NCBI RefSeq assembly: GCF_051860665.1
Contig: NZ_JBHYDM010000001.1
Span: forward strand, 62,001-126,000
From: Falsiroseomonas sp051860665
GTDB taxonomy: Bacteria; Pseudomonadota; Alphaproteobacteria; Acetobacterales; Acetobacteraceae
DNA length: 64,000 nt
Direction of reading: 5' to 3'
Position numbers and translations under genes: made by a program. How positions within the stretch are numbered: the stretch's first letter is position 1; every line of letters begins with the position of its first letter. This document shows positions 44,471 to 53,421 of the stretch, piece after piece. The notes beneath the pieces were generated by a model. The model saw nothing but the letters and a program-made list of their open reading frames with translations. It made no database searches and was not told where the DNA came from.

Positions 44471-46165
44471 TCACTGGTACGGCGTCGTGGTCTCGCGCAC
44501 CCCGGCGGGGTAGTGCAGGCGACCATTCACCACGCGGTAGCCGGCCTCCCGCAACAACCGCTGCGCACCGGCGAGATTGCCGCCCGGCACGCGTCCCGCA
44601 ATGCCCTCGTCATGCCAGGCGGCCAGCGCCGGGGAGACCATGGAATTGGACGGCACGGCCTGCCCGTTCCAGGCGGCGCCCGCCATCATCTCCCGGTTCA
44701 CGGCGGCGGAGAGCGCGCGGCGGAAGGCGGCGTCCGAGAAAGGCGGGCGGCGCAGGTTCATGCCGACGAACTGGAAGCCGATATCCACTTCCTCGCGCAC
44801 CGCGATCATGCGCGGCAATTGGCGGGCCATGTCCTTCACCAGGTCCGGGTCGCCGAAATAATCGGCCAGCACGTTGATCTCGCCACGACGGAAGGCGCCG
44901 AGCGTGGCTTCCGTATTGGTGATGATGCGCATGATCCAGCGATCGGCCTTCGGCTTCGCCCAGTGGTTCGGGTTCGCCTCCAGCACCACTTCCTCATTCA
45001 CGCGAGAGCGGACGAAGCGGTAGGGACCGGAGCCGATCGGGCGCTCCTCGACATAGGACTCCAGATTCTCGGGGCGGTTCTGATAGTCCGCCAGCACCGG
45101 CGCCCAGGTCTTCTTCTGCACGATGTTCAGCTTGGCGAGCACGGCGATGCGGAAGGCGGCGTCGGGGCGCTTCAGCGTGAAGCGCACGGTCTTCGCATCG
45201 GTGGCGACCACGCTGGCGATATTCTGCACGAAGGGGCGGTACATCGGCGATTCGTTGCCGACGCCGGGCGCCTCGAAGGAGAAGACGACATCCTCTGCCG
45301 TCACCGGATCGCCGTTGTGGAAGGCCATGCCGTCGCGCAGCGTGCAGATGATGGTCAGCGGGTCCGGCTGATCGACCTTCTCGGCGGCCCAGGGCTGCGG
45401 CAGGCCGTCGGGCCCCACGCGCATCAGGCGATCCCAGACCAGATCCGTCACCCAGCTATCCGGTGCACCGCTGACATAGAAGGGATTCGTCGCCTTCACA
45501 GGCTCCGTGCTGTTGACGATGATGTCACGCTGCGCACCGGCGGGCTGCAGGCTGATCCAGTTCCAGAAGTTGCGGATACCGAGGCCCGCCTGGTTCACCG
45601 CGCTGGATTCGACGAAGACCTGCTTGTTGAAGGCCTGCAGATTCACCGGATGCACCAGGAAGGCATAGGGCTGGTCCTGGTTCACCACCTCCTGCACCTC
45701 CCGCACCAAGGCCTGGCGGCGCGCCTGGTCCATCTCGCTGCGCTGCGCCTCGGCCAGGCGGTCATAGGCGGGGTTGTTGTAGCCGACGAAATTGTAGCCG
45801 GTGGCGATGTTCGCGGAGTGCAGCAGGTTATAGACCATCTCATCCGGGTCGCCGCGTTCCGGACGGCCCACCATCTGCCACATGGTCGCGTCCCAGCGCT
45901 GCCGCTCGTACCAGACCACCTGGCTCATCTGCTGGTTGGGCAGCGGGCGAAGCTCGATTTGCAGGCCGAGCTTGCGCCATTCCTGTGCAATCAGCTCCGC
46001 CGCCTGATAGGCCGCCGGCGCCGCGGCCTGGGGGCGCGTCAGCAGCACCAGCGGGCGAATGGGGTCGCCCTGCGCCGCCTGCGCCTGCGCCGAACCAGCA
46101 CCGAAGGGATTCCGCGGCAGACCGGCGAGAGCGGAAGCGGCGAGCAGCATGGTGCGACGATTCAT
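44471..46165 (-). CDS. Peptide-type ABC substrate-binding protein with swapped lobe order
   Basis: This 564-residue periplasmic protein has a leader (MNRRTMLLAASALAG to AQAQA). Its segments appear in reversed order for SBP_bac_5. Residues about 36-205 resemble the usual C-terminal lobe (YQAAELIAQEWRKLGLQIEL, then NNPAYDRLAEAQ and VVNQDQPYAFLVHP). Residues 212-564 resemble the usual N-terminal lobe (CTLRDGMAFHNGDPVTAEDVVFSFE near 275-298, GSGPYRF near 380, FRRALSAAVNREMM near 481, QRLLREAGYRV near 535). The end is where the C-lobe normally begins. This fits a circular permutation. It heads the ABC/HyuBA/LLM operon, so it should supply that importer. ATG 46165 is the start. Confidence 0.88.
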   Translation of the reverse strand: MNRRTMLLAASALAGLPRNPFGAGSAQAQAAQGDPIRPLVLLTRPQAAAPAAYQAAELIAQEWRKLGLQIELRPLPNQQMSQVVWYERQRWDATMWQMVGRPERGDPDEMVYNLLHSANIATGYNFVGYNNPAYDRLAEAQRSEMDQARRQALVREVQEVVNQDQPYAFLVHPVNLQAFNKQVFVESSAVNQAGLGIRNFWNWISLQPAGAQRDIIVNSTEPVKATNPFYVSGAPDSWVTDLVWDRLMRVGPDGLPQPWAAEKVDQPDPLTIICTLRDGMAFHNGDPVTAEDVVFSFEAPGVGNESPMYRPFVQNIASVVATDAKTVRFTLKRPDAAFRIAVLAKLNIVQKKTWAPVLADYQNRPENLESYVEERPIGSGPYRFVRSRVNEEVVLEANPNHWAKPKADRWIMRIITNTEATLGAFRRGEINVLADYFGDPDLVKDMARQLPRMIAVREEVDIGFQFVGMNLRRPPFSDAAFRRALSAAVNREMMAGAAWNGQAVPSNSMVSPALAAWHDEGIAGRVPGGNLAGAQRLLREAGYRVVNGRLHYPAGVRETTTPYQ

Positions 46166-46196
46166 GGCGACGTCCCCGGATGGCAGCCGGATGTCA

Positions 46197-46209
46197 GCAC
46201 AATCTGTGC
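46197..46209. promoter_or_regulatory. Small inverted repeats between divergent transport and peptidase operons
   Basis: GCACA-ATC-TGTGC is an inverted repeat in the 163-bp gap between the ABC operon (start 46165) and the M28 peptidase gene (start 46329). A second palindrome, CGCGATCGCG, lies at 46238-46247, with an A/T-rich stretch between the two. They may be regulator or promoter elements for both operons, but no adjacent regulator gene is seen. Confidence 0.3.
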
Positions 46210-46328
46210 CAGCTGCACCATAGATTTATGCGAAATCCGCGATCGCGAAACGGCATCGGCGCGGGTGGCTTGCGCGGCGCGGCCGCTGGTGCTGCCATCT
46301 CCCGCCGCGCCGCGAGAGGGACCTGCCG

Positions 46329-48068
46329 ATGCCGATCACCGCCGAAGAACAGCGCTTCCTGGATGCCATCAGCCTGGACGCGCCCTGGGACCTGGTGACC
46401 ACCTTCGCGGGCATGCATCGCTGGCGGCCGGAGGATGTGAACAAGGCGGCCGATGTGATCGTGGCGAAGCTGCAGCGCCACGGCATTCCGGTGGAGGTGC
46501 ATGAACCCGAGATCTGCCTTTCGGTGCCGCTCGATGCCTCCGTCACCGCCGGTGGCGTCACCTACCGCGCCAAGCCGCCCTCCTCCGCGCTTCCGGTGCC
46601 GGGCGGGCACACGGCGCCGCTGGTGAAGCTGAATGCGAATCCCAAGGCGCTGCGTTCCTATTCCCGTGATATCGCGACGTTGTTCGGCGGCTCGATTTCC
46701 TCGGTGGAGGAGGTGAAGCAGAAGGTCGGCGGCAAGATCGTCATCATGCAGGGTTTCGGCAATCCGGCACTGACCAGCCTGATCGAGGAATGGGGCGGCG
46801 TGGGCCTCATCGCGGTGAACCCCGGCATCGACATCCATTGGGGCACCTGCACCACCATCTGGGGCAGCCCGGACCTGCACGACCTGCCGCGCAAGCCGAA
46901 GATTCCCGTGGTCGCCGTGAACAATCCGGATGGCCAGACGCTGATGGCGCTGGCGGAAGCCGGTGGCGAGGCCACCATCATGACCGACATGCAGGAAGGC
47001 TGGTTCCCGCAGAAGATCCCGGTGGTCACCATCCCCGGCACGGAGGATGCGCAAAAATTCGTGCTGCTGCACGGACACTACGACAGCTGGGAAGTCGGCG
47101 TCGGCGACAATGCGACGGGCGATGCGACGATGCTGGAGCTCGCGCGTGTTCTCTGGACGAAGCGCGGCGAGCTGAAGCGCGGCGTGAAGATCGCCTGGTG
47201 GCCGGGGCATTCCACCGGCCGCTATGCCGGCTCCACCTGGTTCACCGATGCCTTCGCGCTGGACCTCGATGAGAACTGCCTCGCCCAGGTGAATTGCGAC
47301 AGCCCCGGCTGCCGCTGGGCCACCAGCTACCACCAGACCCGCGCCTTCACGGAAAGCGCCGCGCTGGCCTCCGGCGCGATCCGCGACGTGGTGCCGGAGG
47401 CGGATATCAAGACCATGCGGCCGCCACAGGCCGGCGACTATTCCTTCAACAATATCGGCCTGCCCAGCTTCTTCATGCTGTCCAGCACCATGCCGGAGGC
47501 GCTGCGCAAGGAGAAGGGCTATTACGACGTCTCCGGCTGCGGCGCGAATATCGCCTGGCATACGGAGAACGACACGCTGGAGATCGCCGACCAGTCCGTT
47601 TTGATGACCGACATGAAGATCTATCTTCTGTCCATCCTGCGCATCGTGAATGCGGAGGCGTTGCCCTTCGATTGGTCGGCCACCTGCGACGAGTTCGATG
47701 CGACCATTGCGGGCTATGAGAAGGCCTCCGCCGGTGCGGCGGATCTTTCTGCGGCGAAGGCGGCGGTGGCGGGGCTGCGGGAAGCCCTCGGCACGCTGAG
47801 CGCAGCGCCGATCGCGGCGCGCAATGCGGCGGTGCACGAGTTGTCGCGCATTCTCGTGCCGATCAACTACACGCGGGAGGCACGCTTCGCACACGACCCG
47901 GCCTATACCGTGCCGCCGCTGCCCGGCCTCGCCGTGGCAGCGGAGCTGCCGCAGCTTGAGGCCGCGCTCCAGAAACCGGCGCAGGTGGAGCTGATGCGTG
48001 GCCAGAACCGCTTCGTCGCCGCACTGCGCGCCGCGACGCGCCGGGTGCAGCAGGCCAGCGCGGCATGA
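46329..48068 (+). CDS. M28-family peptidase-like protein (possible catalytic-Glu loss)
   Basis: This 579-residue protein has no signal peptide. An N-terminal part includes a protease-associated-like insert (about 110-220). The M28 core has LLHGHYDSWEVGVGDNATGDATMLELARVL near residue 247-276, NCDSPGCRW near 325, and ANIAWHTENDTLEIAD near 412. These keep the His, bridging Asp, second Asp and final His. Where family members usually have a Glu-Glu pair in W-D-A-E-E, this protein reads AWWPGHSTGRYAGSTW. The catalytic base and one ligand may be changed. It overlaps the M20 gene as ATGA, in an operon with HyuB. Confidence 0.82.
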   Translation: MPITAEEQRFLDAISLDAPWDLVTTFAGMHRWRPEDVNKAADVIVAKLQRHGIPVEVHEPEICLSVPLDASVTAGGVTYRAKPPSSALPVPGGHTAPLVKLNANPKALRSYSRDIATLFGGSISSVEEVKQKVGGKIVIMQGFGNPALTSLIEEWGGVGLIAVNPGIDIHWGTCTTIWGSPDLHDLPRKPKIPVVAVNNPDGQTLMALAEAGGEATIMTDMQEGWFPQKIPVVTIPGTEDAQKFVLLHGHYDSWEVGVGDNATGDATMLELARVLWTKRGELKRGVKIAWWPGHSTGRYAGSTWFTDAFALDLDENCLAQVNCDSPGCRWATSYHQTRAFTESAALASGAIRDVVPEADIKTMRPPQAGDYSFNNIGLPSFFMLSSTMPEALRKEKGYYDVSGCGANIAWHTENDTLEIADQSVLMTDMKIYLLSILRIVNAEALPFDWSATCDEFDATIAGYEKASAGAADLSAAKAAVAGLREALGTLSAAPIAARNAAVHELSRILVPINYTREARFAHDPAYTVPPLPGLAVAAELPQLEAALQKPAQVELMRGQNRFVAALRAATRRVQQASAA

Positions 48069-49456
48069 CGCGCGAAGCCGCGATCGCCGCCGCCAGCGGG
48101 CTGCTGGATGATGGCAGCCTGCTCGCTTTGCTGGCGCGCCGCGTCGCCTGCCCGACGCCGAGCCAGGACCCCGATAGCGGCCCGGGCCTTTGGCGCTACC
48201 TGGAGCAGGAGATGGCGCCGGATTTGCGGCGCATCGGCTTCGACTGCAGCATATTCGAGAATCCCACCGGTAAGGGCGGCCCCTTCCTCATAGGGCGCCG
48301 CATCGAGGACGAAAGCCTGCCGACGCTGCTGACCTATGGGCATGGCGATACGGTACGCGGCCTCGACGCCGAATGGCATGAAGGGCTCTCGCCCTATGTG
48401 CTGACGCAGCGCGGCGAACGCCTCTACGGCCGCGGCATCGTCGACAACAAGGGGCAGCATTGCTGCAACCTGGCCGCGCTCGAAGCGGTGCTGAAGATAC
48501 GCGGAAAACTCGGCTTCAACGTCATCATTCTGCTGGAGACCAGCGAGGAAGTCGGCTCCCCGGGCATCGACGAATTCTGCCGCGCGCATCGGGACGAATT
48601 GAAGGCCGATGTGCTGATCGCCTCGGACGGGCCGCGGCTTGTGCCGGATGTGCCAGCGCTGGTGCTCGGCACGCGCGGCGCGCTCAGCATGGATCTGCGC
48701 GTGAAGTATCGCGAGGGTGGTCACCATTCGGGCAATTGGGGCGGGCTGCTGGCCAATCCCGGCGTGCGGCTGGCGCATGCCATCGCCAGCATCATCGACC
48801 GCGACGGCCATGTGCTGGTGCGCGATATCCTGCCGGAGCGCATCCCCAACAGCGTGCGCGCGGCCCTGGCGCATTGCGCGGTGGATGGCGGCGAGGACGG
48901 GCCCGAGATCAACCACTGGTGGGGCGAGCGCGACCTGACCGCCGCCGAGAAGGTCTTCGGCTGGAACACCTTCGAGGTCCTGGCCTTCAAATGCGGCCAT
49001 CCGGAAGCGCCGGTGAACGCCGTGCCGCCCGAGGCTTTTGCGCGCTGCCAGATCCGCTACACGGTGGACCGGCCGCCCGCGACCTTCATTCCTGCCATCC
49101 GCAAACATCTGGCGGAGGCGGGCTTCGATGATGTGACGGTGGAGCCCGTGAAATCCGGCGCGGAATGGGCGGCAACGCGGATGGACCCCGATGGGCCCTG
49201 GCCGCGCTTCGTGGCCAACTCCATCCAGCGCAGCACCGGCAAGGCGCCGATGATCGTGCCGAATGCCGGTGGGTCCTTGCCCAACGACACCTTCGCCGTC
49301 ACGCTCGGGCTGCCCACGCTCTATATCCCGCATTCCTACAGCGGCTGTTCGCAGCACGCGCCGAACGAGCACGCGCTGCTACCGCTGATGCGCGAGGGGC
49401 TGCAGATCGCGGCCGGCGTCTTCTGGGACCTCGGCGAGCAGGAATGGCCGAAATGA
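48065..49456 (+). CDS. M20-family peptidase (ArgE/DapE/carboxypeptidase-like)
   Basis: This 463-residue metalloenzyme has LLTYGHGDTVRG near residue 89 (His and Asp), YGRGIVDNKGQHCCNLAAL near 120 (bridging Asp), VIILLETSEEVGSPG near 154 (Glu-Glu) and GGHHSGNWGGLLANPGVRLAHA near 218. A late PHSYSGCSQHAPNEHALL segment supplies the last His. It would cut a terminal amide or peptide bond. Start and stop overlap the adjacent M28 and HyuB genes as ATGA, showing one translationally coupled operon. Confidence 0.9.
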   Translation: MTREAAIAAASGLLDDGSLLALLARRVACPTPSQDPDSGPGLWRYLEQEMAPDLRRIGFDCSIFENPTGKGGPFLIGRRIEDESLPTLLTYGHGDTVRGLDAEWHEGLSPYVLTQRGERLYGRGIVDNKGQHCCNLAALEAVLKIRGKLGFNVIILLETSEEVGSPGIDEFCRAHRDELKADVLIASDGPRLVPDVPALVLGTRGALSMDLRVKYREGGHHSGNWGGLLANPGVRLAHAIASIIDRDGHVLVRDILPERIPNSVRAALAHCAVDGGEDGPEINHWWGERDLTAAEKVFGWNTFEVLAFKCGHPEAPVNAVPPEAFARCQIRYTVDRPPATFIPAIRKHLAEAGFDDVTVEPVKSGAEWAATRMDPDGPWPRFVANSIQRSTGKAPMIVPNAGGSLPNDTFAVTLGLPTLYIPHSYSGCSQHAPNEHALLPLMREGLQIAAGVFWDLGEQEWPK

Positions 49457-51252
49457 CCGTCAGCGCCGTCACCGTCGAGATCATCAAGGGCGCTCTGCGC
49501 TCGGCCCAGGCGGAATGCGAGGCGCTCCTGGAACGCACGGCGATGTCGCCGGTGATCCGGGAGAAGCAGGACTATTTCATCGGCTTCTATGGCGCCGATG
49601 GCAGGCTGGTGACCGGCACGAAACTGCCACTGTTCGGCGATGTGCTGCGGCCGATCCTCGACCGCTTCCCGGCGGAGGAGATCCGGCCGGGCGATATCTT
49701 CTGGTACAATGACTGCTACGCCTCCCGCGGCGGCGTCTCGCACACCTCGGACCAGGTCTTTGCCACGCCGGTGTTCGTCGAGGGCCAGCTGGTCGCCTTC
49801 GCGCAGAGCTGGGCGCATTTTCGGGATATCGGCGGCGCCTGGCCCGGTTCCAATACGCCAGGGACGGAGAGCATCTTCCAGGAAGGCATCATCGTGCCGC
49901 CCGTGCGGCTCTATCGCGAAGGCGTGCTGAACACCGACCTCTTCGAGACCTTCGTGCGCAATTCCCGCTTCCCGCAGCATGCGCGTGGCGACACGCGGGC
50001 GCTGACGGCCGCGGTGCGGCTGGGCGAGAAGCGGCTTGCCGAGCTTTTTGCCCGATTTGGCACCGATGTGCTGCTGGGTGCGGTCGAGACGATGATCGAC
50101 CAGTCCTCGCGCGTTTTCCGTCGGCGGCTGACAGAACTGTTTCCGCCCGGCGGGAGCTGGCGTTTCGCCGACCGCGTCGATGGCGACGGCAAGGGCGGCG
50201 GGCCCTTTACGGTGCGCTTCACACTGGAATCCCGCGAGGACGGGTTCACGCTGGACACGACGGAGTCTGACGCGCAGGCGAAGGGCCCGATCAACTTCCT
50301 GATGAATCCCACCGTGCCCAATACGGTTTTCGGCCTGTACCTGCTGCGGGACGAGCCGGGGCTGATGATGAACGAAGGCCTGCTGCGCGCCATCGCCGAT
50401 GTGCGGACCAAGGACGGCACCATCATCCAGCCCGCCTTCCCCGCGCCGCTCGGCCAGCGGTCCAATACGCTGGCGCGCGTGATCTCCAGCTGCCTCGGCC
50501 TGATCGCGCAGGCGACGGAGGGTGAGAGTCCCGCGGCGAGCTCCATCTACACCATCTACACGCTGACGGGTCGGCAGCCCTCGGACGGATCGCTCTTCTA
50601 CAAATCCGGCGGCCATGGCACCGGCCAGGGTGCGCGCCCTTTCGCCGATGGACTCGACGTCATCTACTACGTCGCGCAGCAGAACTATCCGATCGAGTTT
50701 TTGGAGACCGACATGCCGGTGCGCATCCGCACCTATGCGATCCGTGCGGATTCGGGTGGCCCCGGGCGCTGGCGCGGCGGCTGCGGCATGATCAGAGAGA
50801 TGGAGGTGCTGGTCGACGGCGCCACGCTGAACACGCGCATGGACAATGTGGACAACCCGCCCTGGGGTGTGAAGGGTGGCGAGAGCGGGCGGCCCGGGCG
50901 CTTCGTGCTGAATCCTGGCACGCCGGGCGAGCGCGAATTGCCGCGGCTCGCGCAAGGCATTCCGATGCAGCGCGGCGATGTGGTGCGCATGGAATCGACT
51001 GGCGGTGGCGGCTGGGGCCATCCCTTCGAGCGCGAACCCTGGCGCGTGCGCCAGGACTTGCGGGGCGGCTTCATCACGGAAGATGGCGCGCGCGCGGATT
51101 ACGGCGTGGTGTTTCGCGCCGGGCCGGATCGCGAGGTGGATGAGGAAGCGACGGCCAAGCTGCGCGCCCAGCGCAGCGACAACACGGCGATGTTCCACCG
51201 CCACGGCGTGCATCGCGATGCGGATGCGTGGTGGGAGGCGATGGCGGGGTAG
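49453..51252 (+). CDS. hyuB: Hydantoinase/oxoprolinase subunit B, second copy (HyuB)
   Basis: This 599-residue HyuB has LLERTAMSPVIREKQDYFIGFYG near residue 27, IFWYNDCYASRGGVSHTSDQV near 87, GPINFLMNPTVPNTVFG near 277 and RADSGGPGRWRGGCGMIREM near 433. It is distinctly diverged from the copy at 38850-40613. ATG 49453 overlaps the M20 stop as ATGA. ATG 49444 is possible. It is last in the M28/M20/HyuB operon. Its likely partner HyuA is on the other strand, ending at the very next base. Confidence 0.92.
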   Translation: MTVSAVTVEIIKGALRSAQAECEALLERTAMSPVIREKQDYFIGFYGADGRLVTGTKLPLFGDVLRPILDRFPAEEIRPGDIFWYNDCYASRGGVSHTSDQVFATPVFVEGQLVAFAQSWAHFRDIGGAWPGSNTPGTESIFQEGIIVPPVRLYREGVLNTDLFETFVRNSRFPQHARGDTRALTAAVRLGEKRLAELFARFGTDVLLGAVETMIDQSSRVFRRRLTELFPPGGSWRFADRVDGDGKGGGPFTVRFTLESREDGFTLDTTESDAQAKGPINFLMNPTVPNTVFGLYLLRDEPGLMMNEGLLRAIADVRTKDGTIIQPAFPAPLGQRSNTLARVISSCLGLIAQATEGESPAASSIYTIYTLTGRQPSDGSLFYKSGGHGTGQGARPFADGLDVIYYVAQQNYPIEFLETDMPVRIRTYAIRADSGGPGRWRGGCGMIREMEVLVDGATLNTRMDNVDNPPWGVKGGESGRPGRFVLNPGTPGERELPRLAQGIPMQRGDVVRMESTGGGGWGHPFEREPWRVRQDLRGGFITEDGARADYGVVFRAGPDREVDEEATAKLRAQRSDNTAMFHRHGVHRDADAWWEAMAG

Positions 51253-51259
51253 CTACCCC
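51246..51259. repeat. 14-bp perfect palindrome over two abutting stop codons
   Basis: GGGGTAGCTACCCC is a perfect palindrome. Its centre TAGCTA contains the TAG stop of HyuB (51250-51252) and, on the other strand, the TAG stop of HyuA (51253-51255). No base separates the two genes. It has no loop or T-tract, so it is not a normal terminator. Confidence 0.9.
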
Positions 51260-53310
51260 ACCTCCACCACCAGATTCCCAAAGGCGTCGAGCGTCGCGAC
51301 GTCGCCTTCATGCAGCCAGGTCGTCGCATCCATCTGCACGACGATGCCCGGTCCGCGCAGCACCGCGCCGACGCCGAGCGAGTCGCGGCGCCAGACCGGT
51401 ACCTGCGCCGGGCCGGATTCCAGATGCACCAGCGCCGTCGCGGCCGGGCCGATCTCGCCCGCGGGCGGCGCGGCCTCCGCCGCCGGGCCGGGCAGCGTGC
51501 CGAGCGCGGTGACTTCCAGCGTCACGATCTCCACCGGCGTGTCGCGTTGGGCAAAAGTGTAGAGCTGCTCGTGATGTGCGTGGAACCGCTCCACCGCCGC
51601 GGCCAATGCGGCCGCATCCGCGACGCGGCCGGGCCAGTCGACATAAAGCTCAAAGCCCTGGTGCTGGTAGCGCATGCCGACGCGCCAGCGGATCTCCCGC
51701 GCGGCTTCCGGCACCGATTCCGCCACCAACCAGGCGGCGGCTTCCGCATCCAGCGCACCGAAGGCGCTGGTCAGCGGCGCCACATCGGTCACTGGCGCGC
51801 GCAGCATCACCGTCCGCGCAAACTCGTTGCGCAGGGGCGCGGCCAAAAGCCCCTCGGCCGAGAGCACGCCCGGCCGCGCCGGCACCAGGATGCGCGTCAT
51901 GCCCAGCAGCCGCGCGATCGCGCCCGCCTGCAACGGCCCCGCGCCACCGAAGGGAAACAGCGCAAAATCCTGCGGGTCGTGGCCGCGCTGGACGGAGACG
52001 ACGCGGATCGCGCCCGCCATGGCATTGTCCGCCACCGCCACGATGCCGCGCGCCGCATCCTGCAGGCTTAGGCCGAGCGGCTTCGCGATGCGCGTCTCGA
52101 TGGCGCGTGCGGCGGCATCCAGATCCAGGCGGATGCTGCCATCCAGCAGCGAGGGCGGCAGGCGGCCGAGCACCAGGTTCGCGTCGGTCAGCGTCGGCGC
52201 CTCCCCACCCCGGCCATAGGCGACGGGGCCGGGATCGGCGCCCGCGCTTTCCGGGCCCACCAGCAGCGCGCCTTCCGGCGAGACGCGCGCGATGGAGCCG
52301 CCGCCGGCGCCGATGGTGTGGATATCGATCAGCGGCAGCGTCAGCGGCCAGTCGCCGACGCGGCCCTCGCTGGTCAGCCGCGGCTCGCCGTCGATCAGGC
52401 TGATATCGGCGGAGGTGCCGCCGACATCGAGTGTGATCAGCCGCGGATGGCCAGCGCGCAGCCCCACCGCGCGCGCGCCCACCACGCCGGCGGCGGGGCC
52501 GGAGAGCGCCGTCTGCACCGGCTGCTTCGCCGCGCCCTCGCCACGGATGACGCCGCCGCTCGATTTCATCAGCAGCAGCGGCGCGCTGATGCCGCCTGCC
52601 AGCAAACGGTCCTCGACACGGCGGACATAGGTGGCGACGGCGGGCATGACATAGGCGTTCAGCGCGGTGGCCATGCTGCGTTCGTATTCGCGGAACACAG
52701 GCAGCACTTCGGTCGACAGCGTGACGGGAATGCCCGGCAGTTCCTCCGCCAGGATGGCGCCGGCGCGCTGTTCGTGGCGCGGATCGGCATAGGCATGCAG
52801 GAAGCAGACGGCCACCGCCTGCACGCCGAGGCGGCGGAACTCGGCGGCGGCGGCGCGCACATCGTCCTCGTCCAGCGGCGTCACCACGCTGCCATCGGCG
52901 GCCAGGCGCTCCCGCGCTTCCAACACGTGTTCCGGCGGAATCGGGCGGCGCGGCTTCACCCAGGCATAGAGGTTCTCGTGCCGCGGAATGTCGTGCCGGC
53001 CGATCTCCAGCACATGGCGCAGACCCTGCGTGGTCAGCAGCCCGGCCTGCGTGCCCTTGTGTTCCAGAATCGCATTGGTCGCCACCGTGGTGCCGTGCAG
53101 CACATGCGTCACCTGCGCCGCGGCGCGCCCGGCCTGCGCCAGGATCCGTGCGATGCCATCCGCGAAAGCCTGCGATCTGTCGGCGGGGGTGGAAGGCACC
53201 TTGGCCTGCCAACGCTGGCCGCTGTCGCGGTCCACCAGCACGATGTCGGTGAAGGTGCCGCCGGCATCGACGGCGATGGAAAGGGAGTCTGGGTCGCGAT
53301 CGTCCGTCAT
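51253..53310 (-). CDS. hyuA: Hydantoinase/oxoprolinase subunit A, second copy (HyuA)
   Basis: This 685-residue HyuA has IAVDAGGTFTDIVLVDRD near residue 12, VLHGTTVATNAILEHKG near 70, ITLDVGGTSADISLIDG near 288 and ALFPFGGAGPLQAGAIA near 440. It matches the copy at 36833-38863 in length and motif order. The usual hyuA-hyuB co-orientation is lost: this gene converges on its likely HyuB partner with zero spacing. ATG 53310 begins just before the conserved part. A separate promoter in the 111-bp gap before 53422 is needed. Confidence 0.92.
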   Translation of the reverse strand: MTDDRDPDSLSIAVDAGGTFTDIVLVDRDSGQRWQAKVPSTPADRSQAFADGIARILAQAGRAAAQVTHVLHGTTVATNAILEHKGTQAGLLTTQGLRHVLEIGRHDIPRHENLYAWVKPRRPIPPEHVLEARERLAADGSVVTPLDEDDVRAAAAEFRRLGVQAVAVCFLHAYADPRHEQRAGAILAEELPGIPVTLSTEVLPVFREYERSMATALNAYVMPAVATYVRRVEDRLLAGGISAPLLLMKSSGGVIRGEGAAKQPVQTALSGPAAGVVGARAVGLRAGHPRLITLDVGGTSADISLIDGEPRLTSEGRVGDWPLTLPLIDIHTIGAGGGSIARVSPEGALLVGPESAGADPGPVAYGRGGEAPTLTDANLVLGRLPPSLLDGSIRLDLDAAARAIETRIAKPLGLSLQDAARGIVAVADNAMAGAIRVVSVQRGHDPQDFALFPFGGAGPLQAGAIARLLGMTRILVPARPGVLSAEGLLAAPLRNEFARTVMLRAPVTDVAPLTSAFGALDAEAAAWLVAESVPEAAREIRWRVGMRYQHQGFELYVDWPGRVADAAALAAAVERFHAHHEQLYTFAQRDTPVEIVTLEVTALGTLPGPAAEAAPPAGEIGPAATALVHLESGPAQVPVWRRDSLGVGAVLRGPGIVVQMDATTWLHEGDVATLDAFGNLVVEVG

Positions 53311-53421
53311 GCCCACCGCCGTCCTGTGCAGCCGGGATGCTAGGATACTCCGCGACGGGGGGAAATCAGGCGCGGCCGAATTTGGCATCGTTCTGTCAAC
53401 ATTGCCTGGCATCCTCGCGGC

